Positions 16,455 through 26,358 are shown, numbered from the stretch's first letter. The stretch is DNA of 64,000 bases from Streptomyces antimicrobicus (GCF_020532625.1 NZ_JAJAUY010000002.1:1-64000); one strand, 5' to 3'. Numbers and translations are program-made. Notes: generated by a model not told the origin, from the letters alone.

Positions 16455-18049
16455 GTGAGCGGCGTAGACACGGTCCGAGGCATTGCGTACCAGCAGGCAC
16501 AGGGTGTGCTCCAGGCAGTCGGGGTCCTGGAGGACCCCGACCTGGGCGGTCTGCGGGTCGAGGGCACCGACGACGCTGTCGACATCGAACTGCTCGGACG
16601 TGACGGAACGCTGCGCCACGCCATCCAAGTCAAGGTGCGCGCCACCGACTATACGTGGGGGGAGTCAGCACTGCTCACCGTGCTGAAACGCTGGGCAGTG
16701 CTCCCTGCGGCCGCGCATGCATCGTTCGAGTTCCTCACGGATGGACGACTCGGTCCGAGCGGCCAGCGCGTCCAGCAGGCCCTGAGATCTGCGGCGGAAG
16801 GGGATACCGATGACCTCGCCCGACTGCTCGGTGCAGGCATCGACGACCCTGTGTACACAGCGCTAGGCAAGGCGACGATCCGTCAGGACCCGTCCAACAT
16901 CGGTGCTCTCCTGAAACGTGCCGAGAGTCAAGTCGCCGCGATGCTGCCCTCAGCTCACACGGACGAGGATCGGCAGGAACAAGCAACAAAGGCTGTCGAC
17001 CGCTTGTTCCGTGCCCTGTTCGACTTCACCAGCAACCCCGAGCCACGCCATCGCGAGATGGATCGCCAGGTCATCGCGGCGCTTCTAGGCGTCCCCGCTG
17101 AACAGTCTCCTGCACACCGGTGGGCGACTGCACGGGCAAGCTACCTGGAGGCAGCTGCGCGCCGTGTTGTGCAGGAGGCGGTCGTGCCTTCGGTCGCCGA
17201 CATCCAGGTGCAAGTCCCCTCGCTCTTTCGGCAGCACGAATGGGGAGAAGGGCAGAGGACGCACCTGGGCGAACTGCTCAGTGGGGCCGGCCCAGTGCTC
17301 CTTACTGGCCGGACGGGGACAGGGAAGTCAACCGCGCTACGCATTCTGCGTCAACAGGCCGCAGAATCCGGTGAAGTGGTGATCATGGTGCACGCCGAGA
17401 GCTACTTGCCCGGGCGTATGGCCGCTCTTGCCGCTGATGGCCTCGCTGCGGTGCTCGAAGAAGCGTTCCCCACGGCCACCGGCGCGCAGGCCCTGTCGGA
17501 CAACACCGTTACCCTAGCCATCGACGGCGCCTCAGAGATCGCTGAACCGATGCGCCGAGCCCTGCACCAGGAGCTCCTGGCCCCCGTCTCCTCCGGCCGT
17601 GGGGCACGACTTGTCCTGGTGGGACGCGATGTGGCTGCACTGCGCGAGATCCTGCCCAGCAGTGTGTCTCCAGCCACGTACCAGATGGTGGGGTTCGGGC
17701 ATGAGCAGCGCGTCGAGCTGGTGGAAAAGGCAACTGCGGCTGCCGGAAGGCCGTGCCCGCCTCAGTTGGCTCGCACTGTGGTAGTGCCTCTGGAACAGAC
17801 GCTGGGTGATGCAGCGGCCAACCCTCTGCTGTTCTCCATGGCTCTGTCACTCCTTGACAACCAGTCGGCTCCGAAAGGCAGAGCAGACCTCTATCGGGCC
17901 TTCATCGAACAGCTGGCCGCGCGAAACGGAGCATCCGGCCTCTCAGCTGTGCGTACGGCGCTGGGCATCGTCTTCGCCCGCCTGCTCAATGAGGGTCGCC
18001 GCTACGCAGACGTCTACGAATGGCACCGCCGGCTCAGTCAAGCCACATC
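16455..18049 (+). pseudogene. Cap4-like nuclease/STAND NTPase, 5' part (split by IS21)
   Basis: From GTG 16455 the protein opens with a PD-(D/E)XK domain of Cap4/restriction type: GIAYQQAQGVL, E36, D39-D43 and QVK at residues 58-60, within RVEGTDDAVDIELL and HAIQVKVRATDY. A helical spacer leads to a STAND/NACHT-like NTPase with Walker A GRTGTGKST (residues 285-293), Walker B near TLAIDG (~353-358) and a GRD sensor motif at ~393. Reading is cut at residue ~531 by an IS21 insertion. The frame then enters the element and stops after FVHG. This architecture is typical of Avs-like antiphage proteins, where target recognition by the C-terminal part activates nuclease killing. The 3' part survives at 21153-22128. 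Confidence 0.85.
18044..18049 (+). repeat. Target-site duplication CACATC, left copy
   Basis: CACATC directly abuts the left end of the IS21-family element (TGGCTTTG...). The identical hexamer follows the right end at 21147-21152. Keeping one copy and deleting the element restores the STAND reading frame. Confidence 0.9.
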
Positions 18050-18194
18050 TGGCTTTGTTCATGGGTAGCGACAGCGGTTGTTCATGGGTTTGGGAGGCAC
18101 CCCGATCCACGGACGGGTGATGTTCACGAGTTTTGACAGCACTGCGGTTCTTGCCAGGGCAGCATCGGGATGCTCCTGGTGAAAGGTGCTGGTC

Positions 18195-19728
18195 ATGCCG
18201 CAGATGTCGAAGGTCGAGCTGTATGCGGCGATCCGGCGTGACCACCGCGCTGGTGAGTCGATGCGAGCCCTGGAGCGGAAGTACGGGGTGACGTACCGGA
18301 CTGTGCGGAAGGCCATGAACTCCGCCTGGCCGGAGCCACGGAAGAAGCTCCCGCCGCGTGCGACCGCGATCGATCCGTACAAGTTCGTGATCGACCAGAT
18401 GCTGCGGGCGGACCTGGATGCGCCGCGCAAGCAGCGGCACACAGTCACGCGGATCTTCCACCGGCTCATCGAGGAGAACGGGGCCGAGGACATCTCGTAC
18501 CAGATGGTCCGTCGCTACGTCGCCGACGGGAAGCCCGAGATCCTGGCGGCGTCCGGGAAAGCGCCGGTGGAGGCTTTCGTCCCTCAGTCCCACCAGCCCG
18601 GCATGGAGGCTGAAGTCGACTTTGGCGACGTCAAGGTGTGGCTGGCCGGCGAACTGGTCACCTGCTACTTGTTCTCCTTCCGTCTGTCCTACTCAGGCAA
18701 GGCCGTCCACCGCGTCTTCGCCTCCTGCGGACAGGAAGCCTTCTTCGAAGGCCACGTGCACGCACTCCAAACGCTGGGAGGGGTCCCGCAGACCAAGGTC
18801 CGTTACGACAACCTGAAGTCCGCGGTCGCCCAGGTCCTGGGGCTCAGCCGGGCCCGGGTGGAGACGGACCGCTGGATTGCGTTCCGCTCCCATTTCGGCA
18901 TCGAGAGCTTCTACTGCCGCCCCGGCATCGAGGGCGCCCACGAGAAGGGCGGGGTCTAGGGGCAGATCGGCTACTTCCGCCGCAACCACTTCACGCCCGT
19001 CCCGGAAGCCGGCTCGCTCGCCGAGCTGAACGAGCTGGTCGATCAGTGGGACCTGCACGACGGACGTCGTCGCATCGGGGCAAGGCCCCGGACGATCGAC
19101 GAGTACTTCGCCGTCGAGCAGCCGCTGCTGGCGCCTCTGCCGGACGAACCGTTCGAAACGGGTCGGCTGTTCACGCCGCGAGTGGACCGCTACAGCCAGA
19201 TCACCGTCCGCACCAACCGCTACTCGGTCCCCGTCCGCTTGATCGGCAAGAAGGTCCGGGTCATGCTGCACGCCTCTCACCTGGTGGTTTACGACCAGAA
19301 CGTGGAAGTGGCCCGGCATGAGCGTCTGATCGCCAAGTGCGGAATCCGCCTGGAACTGGACCACTACCTGGAGGCTCTGGAGGGACGGCACCCGAGCACT
19401 GATCGAGGTGCTGCTGCTGGGCCGGCATATCGCGCACGAACACCTGGTCGCCGGGCTGGCCACAGCCCTGCGAGCCGGCGCTCTGACCGCGGACGCCGTC
19501 GCACTGGAGGCCCGCAAAGCCGCCCAGACCGAGGAAGAACCCGCCTCCGCCCCGCGTGATCCCCATCCGGCAAGCCAGCCGTCGGCGACCATCACGTCCC
19601 TGCACGAGTGGCGCCTCGCACACCTCCCGCCGGACACCAGGCCGCTGCCCTCGGTGACCCCCTATGACCAGTTGCTCCGCCGCCACCGCACCAGTGGCAG
19701 CACCCACCATGAGGGAGAAGCCCAGTGA
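18195..19728 (+). pseudogene. istA: IS21 transposase IstA, nonsense and internal deletion
   Basis: Start ATG 18195 (MPQMSKVELYAAIRRDHRAG). The helix-turn-helix (SMRALERKYGVTYRTVRKAM) and DDE core (EAEVDFGDVKVWLAGE, then KVRYDNLKSAVAQVLG) are readable. An amber codon at 18957-18959 replaces the Glu expected in KGGVEGQIGYFRRNH. The same frame resumes to about 19390 (DHYLEALEG). An internal deletion with frame change then leads to GTRALIEVLLLGRHIAHEHL and the C-terminus, stopping at 19726-19728. The stop overlaps the istB GTG (GTGA), the usual coupled arrangement. Inactive. Confidence 0.9.
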
Positions 19729-20516
19729 CCCTGCCCCGCCAACGGAACATGACCGAGCGGGCCGCCGACGCCGCCATCGACACCGCCTGCCGCCTCCTGC
19801 GGCTGCCCACGATCCGGGCCGAGTTCCCCGACATCGCATCCGCGGCGGCCAAGGACCAGATGACCTACCGCGGCTTCCTCGCCGAGCTGCTGATGGCCGA
19901 GTGCGACGACCGGGCTCGTCGCCGGTCGGAGAGGCGGATCAAGGCGGCCGGCTTCCCCCGGAGAAGTCCCTGCGATCCTTCGACTTCGACGCCAACCCCA
20001 ACATCGACCCGGCAACCATCCACACCCTCGCCAGCTGCGAATGGATCAAGAAGAGCCAGCCGCTCTGCCTGATCGGCGACTCCGGCACCGGCAAGTCCCA
20101 CATGCTCATCGCCCTGGGCACCGAGGCCGCCATGAAGGGCTACCGCGTCCGCTACACCCTGGCCACGAAGCTCGTCAACGAGCTGGTCGAAGCCGCCGAC
20201 GAGAAGCAGCTGAACAAGACCAGCGCCCGCTACGGACGCGTCGACCTGCTCTGCATCGACGAACTCGGCTACATGGAACTCGACCGCCACGGCGCCGAAC
20301 TCCTCTTCCAAGGTTCTGACCGAACGCGAGGAGAAGAACAGCGTCGCCATCGCCTCGAACGAGTCCTTCGGCGGCTGGACGAAGACCTTCACCGACCCCC
20401 GCCTCTGCGCGGCCATCGTCGACCGACTCACTTTCAACGGCACCATCATCGAGACCGGCACCGACTCCTACCGCCTCGCGTCCACCCGGGCCCGCGCCGA
20501 AGCCGAGGCCAGTTAG
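19725..20516 (+). pseudogene. istB: IS21 helper ATPase IstB, two frameshifts
   Basis: GTG 19725 begins MTLPRQRNMTERAADAAID. The frame breaks near 19960, where homologues read GFPREKSLRSF and one G seems lost. It continues in the next frame through Walker A GDSGTGKS and Walker B LLCIDELGYM. It breaks again near 20310, where one extra A lies in CTCTTCCA(A)GG. The last segment (VLTEREEKNSVAIASNESFG to the stop at 20514-20516) is in a third frame. IstB is the DnaA-like AAA+ regulator of IS21 transposition. It is dead here. Confidence 0.9.
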
Positions 20517-20550
20517 CTCCCGCCACGACAGTCGGCCACCTCACCAGACC

Positions 20551-20964
20551 TCATGGCGAGCTGGCCGGCGGTCCATCAGATCGCAGCAAGGACCGCATCT
20601 CATCGAGGGCCAGGGGTCCGGGATCACGAACAGGCTGACCGACCTCGGATGACCAATAGGGGCGGACGCGTCCCACGAAGTCTGTGAAGTCGCTCCGCAG
20701 ATACCGTGAGTCGGACGGCTTCAGTCGGATCTGCTGACGACTGTCGGCCCACCAGATCTCGAAATCCGCAACGGTGCCTTCCGCCGGCCAGTCATCGCTC
20801 TGCTCCGGAAGCAGCAGGACGTCGACGAAGCCTCCGACGCTCAGGCCGATGTCCACGAAGATCCCGATCGCACCGGGCTGGGGAACCTGCACGACGGTGC
20901 CCTCGAAAACCTGCCCGAAACGCAGCCCACTCCGAATCCGAGCCCACTCGGCATCTGTCACCAC
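20551..20964 (-). CDS. S1 RNA-binding-domain protein carried inside the IS
   Basis: This 137-residue protein starts at GTG 20964. An N-terminal helix (EWARIRSGLRFG) is followed by a single S1/OB-fold domain: GQVFEGTVVQVPQPGAIGIF, VDIGLSVGGFVDVLLLP, then WPAEGTVADFEIWWADSRQQ. The C-terminus contains DFTDFVGRVRPYW. Stand-alone S1 proteins of this size occur in Streptomyces, and RNA or nucleic-acid binding is expected; the cellular role is unknown. It lies on the strand opposite istAB and inside the IS terminal repeats, and unlike istA/istB it has no frame disruption. It is therefore either recently acquired or kept under selection. Confidence 0.75.
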   Translation of the reverse strand: MVTDAEWARIRSGLRFGQVFEGTVVQVPQPGAIGIFVDIGLSVGGFVDVLLLPEQSDDWPAEGTVADFEIWWADSRQQIRLKPSDSRYLRSDFTDFVGRVRPYWSSEVGQPVRDPGPLALDEMRSLLRSDGPPASSP

Positions 20965-21146
20965 GAACGCATCCTCGCACCCTCGTCCGGTTCAGGAGCA
21001 ACTGCACCCGGGCGACAGGATCCCCGTCACGCCGTCTGGGAGACACAGCACTGCCGTCACTTCTCGTGAACATTCACCAACAGGCGGACGCTCAACTGCT
21101 GCTGAATTTCATCGACAAACGCTGTCGCTGAACGTGAACGAAGCCA

Positions 21147-21152
21147 CACATC
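21147..21152 (+). repeat. Target-site duplication CACATC, right copy
   Basis: Second copy of the hexamer created by the IS21-family insertion, directly after the right terminal repeat that ends GAACGAAGCCA. Confidence 0.9.
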
Positions 21153-22128
21153 CGCCCTTCACAGCGTGGGATTGCCAGCCGACACGTCAGCCCTCCACGA
21201 GGCGGCCCGTCGCTGCGGGCTGATCACTGCATTGGGATGGGACCAGACGGTGGCCGCCATGCACGACTCGTTCGCGGACTACCTCGCCGGAGCTGCGCAC
21301 GCCAACGGCGCCGAACCCCTTCCCGAACGGCTCCTCGCCGGCGACGACCAGCGCATGCTGTTCTACGCAGAGATTGGAGGCGTGAACGAGGAAGCCGCAG
21401 GGTTGGTTGCCCGTGACCTGCCATTCACCACAGTGGCGTTGGCCCGCTATGACCGCAGACCGCTCGGCCAGGAGGCGCCCGCCGAGGTCGCCTCTCTGCT
21501 CCACTACCTTTCCTCGGCCCAAGAGCCATCCGTCGTAATGAGCCGGCTGAGGGACGGAAGGGTGCTGGCAATGCTCGCTCCCCGTGCTGGATCAGGTTGG
21601 ATCGACGAGGCCTCCGGTATCGAACTCGCGCACACCTGTCATGCAGCCGTCGCCGACCAGAAGGCCGGCCCCCTGGCAATTGCGACAAGGTTGTGGCGCC
21701 AGGAACTACGCGCCTGCCTTGACCACCGCACAGGCTCCCCGCTGCGCCCGGTGAAAGGCTTGAGTCCCCAAGAGGTGCTGGCCCAGCACACCGAACAGAC
21801 CGCCACGGCGGCAAACCAGATGATCGAGCGCATCGCGCCCCCCGGTCACGTCACACGCCTGAGAGCCCAGGTGGGCCCGCTCGGCCTTCACGCTGTCATC
21901 GGTCAGCCGAGGCAGGACGCACTGGGCGTGCACACACCCGTCGACTATCAACGTGCGATCGGCGTCTCCATTGCCGAAGCGCCGGCTGGCCCCAGCCTTC
22001 CGCAAGGAGAGCACGGGGGCTCCACGACCCTGGAGTACCTGCTCGACACCCCACCGGCCGCCACGGCTGCTCAGCGAATCCGGGAAGCCATCGAAGCTCT
22101 CACGAAAAAATCGTGGCTTGTGCCCTGA
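21153..22128 (+). pseudogene. Cap4-like nuclease/STAND NTPase, 3' part
   Basis: Joined to the 5' part across one CACATC, the frame reads SQATSALHSVGLPADTSALH and continues for 324 codons to TGA 22126-22128, making an 856-residue protein. This part begins with the winged-helix/ARM-like segment that follows a STAND NTPase (GLITALGWDQTVAAMHDSFA, then DYLAGAAHANG). It ends in a ~240-residue region without recognisable repeats, presumably the sensor. An ATG at 21166 could start a separate polypeptide, but it lacks a clear ribosome site. No further frame damage is seen, so the insertion may be the only lesion. Confidence 0.85.
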
Positions 22129-22163
22129 TACCCCCTGCCCGGTTCACCGAACGGAAGCACACC

Positions 22164-23264
22164 ATGACCGACCCAGATGTCTGGCAAGCCGTGACGCAAC
22201 AAGCCGACGCCTGGGCAGCCCTGCCAGTCGTGCAGGAGTTCGCCCGCCAACTGCCCCGCAACTCGCCTGGCCGGACCGGCGGAGTGGCGGGCAGGCTGCA
22301 GCACCTGCAAGCCGCTGGCGCCGACATCGCCGGAACGCCCATGCGCCTGACCCGGGAAACGCGCATGTTCGAATCAGTCCCCCATCTGGGCCCAGACACC
22401 CCGGTCGACCCGAACCAGTGGAACGCCTGGCTACAGGCAGCTGCACGGATCGAGTCTGCACACCGCACCACCATTGCCTGGCTGCGTTCGCGCATGCCCG
22501 GCTATCCGCAGCTGCCCGCTCCGCAGCTCGCTCCTGGTACCGCGCTCACCACCACCGAGTACACGCGCCGCCTTACCTGGCAACCCGGCGAGCGCGCCGC
22601 CGGCCTCCAAATGCAGAATCTGCCTCCACATGCCACCCTCCCGCTGCAGGCGGCATCCAGCCAAGTGCGCGCGCTCGGAGAAAGCGCCCGCGCCCTGGCC
22701 ACCGCGCTGCAGGCAAGCCAGCCGTGGCAGCAGCTCGCAGCAGCCCGCCAGGCGTTGGACGAGAAAAGCCGCAAGGAGCTGACTCAAACACGCGCGCGCC
22801 TCAGGCAACGCCTCTCCGACGCAGCCGTCGATGCCCACGAACCCAACCGTGTGCTGCTGCGGCACCACTACCGCTGCACCGTGCTGGACGAAGAGATCGA
22901 AAAGCTCACCGGACCAGCCCGGGAGTTCGCCCATGCCTTCGACGCCGCCGACCAGCTCGTGGAACTCGCCGCCAGCGATGTCTTCGGGCAACTCGCCCTC
23001 TACGGAAACCCGCTCCTCCTGCAGAACGTCACTGACATCGACCTCGACCCCGGAACTCCGCGGAAAGTCCACTTCAGCGTCAACGACGACTACTGGCTCA
23101 GCACCGGCGAGCTCATCCAGATCGACGACCCTCTCCTTGCGGACACATGCCGTCTGATCGCCACCACGGTCAGCTTCGGCTCGGGATCCGCCCTCGCCGT
23201 CCGCCTGACCGCCCAGGTCCTGCCCGGAACATCCTCCCTGTGGCAGGCCACCCCTCCTGGCTGA
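22164..23264 (+). CDS. Unknown protein downstream of the STAND gene
   Basis: This 366-residue protein has ATG 22164 preceded by GGAAG at a 6-base spacing, 35 bases after the STAND stop, so the two form an operon. The ATG at 22113 would overlap the STAND gene and has no such site. I recognise no domain. The sequence is soluble, with long Ala/Gln/Glu-rich helices (PLQAASSQVRALGESARALA; DEKSRKELTQTRARLRQRLS) suggesting a coiled coil at residues ~160-260. A beta-rich end follows (NVTDIDLDPG, RKVHFSVNDDYWLSTGELIQ, LAVRLTAQVLPG). Reading is intact despite its broken partner. Context suggests a component or target of the defence system; function is otherwise unknown. Confidence 0.75.
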   Translation: MTDPDVWQAVTQQADAWAALPVVQEFARQLPRNSPGRTGGVAGRLQHLQAAGADIAGTPMRLTRETRMFESVPHLGPDTPVDPNQWNAWLQAAARIESAHRTTIAWLRSRMPGYPQLPAPQLAPGTALTTTEYTRRLTWQPGERAAGLQMQNLPPHATLPLQAASSQVRALGESARALATALQASQPWQQLAAARQALDEKSRKELTQTRARLRQRLSDAAVDAHEPNRVLLRHHYRCTVLDEEIEKLTGPAREFAHAFDAADQLVELAASDVFGQLALYGNPLLLQNVTDIDLDPGTPRKVHFSVNDDYWLSTGELIQIDDPLLADTCRLIATTVSFGSGSALAVRLTAQVLPGTSSLWQATPPG

Positions 23265-23939
23265 ATTGATGCCCGGCCTCCGCGCATGCCGGCGCCCCGA
23301 CTTCCCAGCAGCACAGCCACGACCGCTCACACAGATTTACCAACAATCAATGAACCTGATCATTGATCACTGATCACCTCAAAGGATCCGACCTGACCAC
23401 CCGGCCCGCAGCCTGACGAACCCCAGCCCAGACCTCGACAGCAGAATCCAGCCCTGTTACCAAGACAGCCGTGCTGCGGGGGTTGGGGGCGTGGGAGTGG
23501 GCGTGACCGCTCCTGGAGCAGGACCGCATCCGAGGGCCCCGGGCGTGACGGGCGGGGCCTTTCCCGTAGCTTCCCACCAGCCCGGACCCGCGATCGCCGA
23601 GGGACCAGCGAACGGCGCATGCGCCGGCAGGAGGACACGACGCAGCGCACCGGCGCCCGCCGGATGCCGACCTCCGAAGCGGCACTCGCCCGGCGGACGC
23701 CGCCGTCGTCGGGCCACCTCCCGCAACCGGGCCTCCCTCGCATCCGGCCGCATCGTCTGCGAAGACGAGCGCCAGCGGCGGGTGCCGTTCACCGTCCGGG
23801 GCGCCCCGGACGGTGGGCCACCAGCGCCACCTCCCGCCCGGCCTCGTGGGTAGTGGATCATGTGGCGGCGTGAGTCGTCGAGTGAAGACGACGAGGTCCG
23901 GCTCGGCCAGGCCTGTCGGGCCTGCGCGGACATCGCCCG
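23265..23939. other. Gene-free stretch
   Basis: I find no supported gene. Near 23348-23375 there is an AT-rich run of overlapping TGATCA palindromes (TGATCATTGATCACTGATCA), which stands out against the GC background and may be a protein-binding site or a terminator after the 23264 stop. Confidence 0.4.
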
Positions 23940-24120
23940 CGCCCGGAGATCGTGCGGCGGTTCACCGACGGCCACCGGCCGCGTGCTGATGGGCCCGGCA
24001 GACCAGGGAGTCGAGGTTGGCCTCCCAGGCGATGAGCCCGGCCGCATCGCTTTCACCTGCAGCAGCGTCAGCAGCGCTGCGCGGTCCCCACGCAGGGTGG
24101 TGCGGATTGCCGACCGTCCA
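23940..24120 (-). pseudogene. IS5-family transposase fragment
   Basis: A minus frame reads AGLIAWEANLDSLVCRAHQH followed by AAGG, resembling the conserved first-Asp region of IS5-family transposases (usually ...DSTVVRAHQHAAGA). A short upstream helix (RAALLTLLQ) in a neighbouring frame fits the preceding part. Only about 50 residues remain. This is an IS relic with no terminal repeats that I can find. Confidence 0.5.
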
Positions 24121-24182
24121 AGACTGGTCCAGCCCCCTCGCCGCCGATCATGTGTTCGGTATTAACTAGGCTGCACCCTGTG

Positions 24183-25589
24183 ATGAAGATCAATATCGTC
24201 CGCGCCGCCACGGCTGCCGTCGCTGTCGCCGTCCTCGGTGCTTCCGCCCCGCTCCCGGCGGTGGCAGCCGACCCCCCGCCCCTCCCTCCCCTGTCGACAG
24301 GCCCGGTGTTCAACAACCCCGCCGGTAGCTGGGCCGAGCAGTCCCGGATCCTGATGCATCTGGAACGGCTCATCAACGGCACCCCGCAGGGCGAGACCAT
24401 TCGAATCTCCCTGTACTTGTACGAGTCCGGCTATCTGCTCCCCACTCTCAAGGCCGCGCACGACCGGGGCGTCGCGGTCCAGGTGGTCCTCGACGGCGAG
24501 AGCTTGGAGGGGCCGGGGCCGGACGAAAGCCCGACCACCTCGTACGCTCGACTGCTTGCCGATCACCTGAACGCGAACGCTGCCGACGGTTCATGGCTGC
24601 GGTTCTGCAACAAGGGAGACGCCTGCCTCGCCAAGGACGAGGCGGGCGTCGCCAACGTCAACCACAACAAGTTCTTCCTCTTCTCCCGCACCACGGGCGG
24701 CGGGCCCGAGCTGAAGCAGAACGTGGTGGTGCAGTCCTCCGGGAACCTCACGGCCGTTGACAACACGAAGTGGTGGAACGATGCCATGACGGTCGTCGAC
24801 AATGCGGCGCTCTACGACGCATACGTGAGGTACTTCGACCGGCAGGCCAAGGCCGCAGAGGGCGGACCACAGGACACAGACGTTCGGGAGCAGGACGCGG
24901 CGGCGGGCAACGCCAAGGTCTACTTCTTCCCGAGGCAGGAACAGGACGTGATCGTCGGCATCCTGCAGACCGTGGGGAGGGCGGCACCGGGCCAGGACAC
25001 GGGCCAGCTCGACTGCGGAGGCAACACCCCGGGCGTCGCCGGCACCAAGGACGGCCGGACGAAAATCCGTGTCGCACAAGGACACTTCAACCGTCCCAGA
25101 GTCGCCGAAATGCTCTGGAAGCTGGCCGACGCCGGCTGTCACGTCGAAGTCGTCTACCGGCAGCTCGACAACACCTGGAACGTAGCCAAAACCCCTCCGT
25201 CGACGCAGCCGGGGACCGTCGTCCCGGACGATGACACCAAGCCGCGTCCTCCTCGCGTGTCGGACTGGCTGACCAGGACGACCGGCAAGGGCCGGATCGC
25301 CCTGCACCAGCTGGACAACGACGGCCGCTATGGAATCGACCCGCTCACCAAGCGGCCTTTGGGCACCAGCACCCACAACAAGATCCTTCTCGTGGAGGGC
25401 AGCTACGACGGCATCAAGGACAAGAAGATCGTCTATACGGGGAGCCACACCTACACGCAGTCCGCGCTCACACTCAATGACGAGGCACTGCTCAAGTACG
25501 ACGACACGGCACCCAAGGCTCCGGTCTTCAGCGCCTACGTGACGTACTTCGATCAGCTCCGCAAGGCAGCCGCCGACGAGGGACAGTAG
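24183..25589 (+). CDS. Secreted phospholipase D-like protein
   Basis: This 468-residue protein begins at ATG 24183, preferred over 24150 because it gives a clean signal peptide (MKINIVRAATAAVAVAVLGA, cleavage near AVAA). Two PLD-type half-sites are present: NHNKFFLF near residue 160 and STHNKILLVEG near residue 397. Both keep the His and Lys of HxKx4D, but the Asp position is Ser and Glu respectively. The overall layout (IRISLYLYESGYLLPTLKAA, then RGVAVQVVLDG; ADAGCHVEVVYRQLDN) matches the PLD superfamily. It should be an extracellular phosphodiesterase or phosphatidyltransferase-like enzyme, perhaps with altered activity. Single gene. Confidence 0.85.
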   Translation: MKINIVRAATAAVAVAVLGASAPLPAVAADPPPLPPLSTGPVFNNPAGSWAEQSRILMHLERLINGTPQGETIRISLYLYESGYLLPTLKAAHDRGVAVQVVLDGESLEGPGPDESPTTSYARLLADHLNANAADGSWLRFCNKGDACLAKDEAGVANVNHNKFFLFSRTTGGGPELKQNVVVQSSGNLTAVDNTKWWNDAMTVVDNAALYDAYVRYFDRQAKAAEGGPQDTDVREQDAAAGNAKVYFFPRQEQDVIVGILQTVGRAAPGQDTGQLDCGGNTPGVAGTKDGRTKIRVAQGHFNRPRVAEMLWKLADAGCHVEVVYRQLDNTWNVAKTPPSTQPGTVVPDDDTKPRPPRVSDWLTRTTGKGRIALHQLDNDGRYGIDPLTKRPLGTSTHNKILLVEGSYDGIKDKKIVYTGSHTYTQSALTLNDEALLKYDDTAPKAPVFSAYVTYFDQLRKAAADEGQ

Positions 25590-26052
25590 GCCGCAAGGCC
25601 AGGGCCGAGCACAGACCGAGGACATCTCTTCGACCAGCCGGCCCGCCGGGCAAGTCCGCCTGGCGGGTCAGCCACATCTGTAACAGATAAAACGGGGCAT
25701 CATCGACATGAACAAGACGGGGCGGCAAGAGCAGCGGCTTCTAGGGCTCCGAGCGCGTCCTGAACGGTGACCTCTTCCGGGTCCTCATCGGCAAGCAATG
25801 AGCGGAGAACAGCGGGGTGGGGCCCACTTGGCGCCGCACCCCGCCCCCGCCCACGCGCCACACCCGCCGCCCCGACGGCATCCACCCGAACCAACGGCGG
25901 CCCGGTAGGTCCGGGCCTCAGCGAGCTCGTCGCAGGAGTTCGAACTTCGGGGCCGACGTTACCCACACGCTTGACGAAGAACATGGAGGCCCCCTGCGGC
26001 GGGAAGCCCCGGCGAGGGAGGCGGGCGGGATGAGGGACCAAGGAGCCGGCCG
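25590..26052. other. Stretch with one weak minus-strand coding remnant
   Basis: Between 25740 and 25850 a minus frame reads GPHPAVLRSLLADEDPEEVT then VQDALGALEA, which looks protein-like, but there is no credible start or family. Nothing else is supported. Confidence 0.3.
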
Positions 26053-26358
26053 TCAAGCCGTGGGGGGTCGGCCGCCCCATCGCCCACGCAGAACCTCGGC
26101 CCAGTCGCCGGCTTCCGGACCCGGATCCTCCCACGGCGGCACCGGATCGGGAGCCGTCTCGATCAGGTGCACGAGCGTCCAGACGGCGCCGTAGCAGTCG
26201 TCGGGGCCGAAGCACGTGGCCAGAGCCGCGGCCTCTTCGGACGTGACAGGGCGGGAGATCGCCGTCAGCTGGCGTTCACGCCGGTCGATCTCTTCCTCGC
26301 TCGCGTCCCAGTCGGGAAGCGGTCCGTCCGCAACGAACGCCTGCACTTCGGGCCTCAT
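26053..26358 (-). CDS. Small acidic conserved protein, possibly immunity-like
   Basis: This protein has 101 residues from ATG 26358 (MRPEVQAFVADGPLPDWDAS). Upstream codons in the same frame look non-coding. The sequence is acidic and helical, with SRPVTSEEAAALATCFGPDD, CYGAVWTLVHLIETAPDPVP and a C-terminal WAEVLRGRW. It resembles a family of small Streptomyces hypothetical proteins whose composition is like toxin-immunity proteins, but I cannot assign a toxin. The Rhs remnant at 6.8 kb is too far away to be a partner. Intact and probably expressed alone. Confidence 0.6.
   Translation of the reverse strand: MRPEVQAFVADGPLPDWDASEEEIDRRERQLTAISRPVTSEEAAALATCFGPDDCYGAVWTLVHLIETAPDPVPPWEDPGPEAGDWAEVLRGRWGGRPPTA

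Larger units (their letters stand above)
18050..21146. mobile_element. IS21-family element with an S1-domain passenger gene
   Basis: Left end 18050 (TGGCTTTGTTCATGGGTAGC) and right end 21146 read inward (TGGCTTCGTTCACGTTCAGC) are imperfect inverted repeats that share GCGACAGCG further in. They are flanked by CACATC duplications. The 3097-bp element holds istA and istB (both broken) plus an opposite-strand S1-domain gene between istB and the right end. IS21 elements normally carry only istA/istB and are about 2-2.5 kb, so the extra ~580 bp is cargo. With both transposition genes dead, the element is probably fixed. Confidence 0.9.

Noticed and set aside
18050..20550. IS21 element ending just after istB
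   Set aside because: The matching inverted repeat and target duplication are at 21146/21147, and only that end restores the STAND frame.
23345..23375. Replication origin or att site from TGATCA palindromes
   Set aside because: One short AT-rich palindromic run with no DnaA boxes, integrase or tRNA gene nearby.
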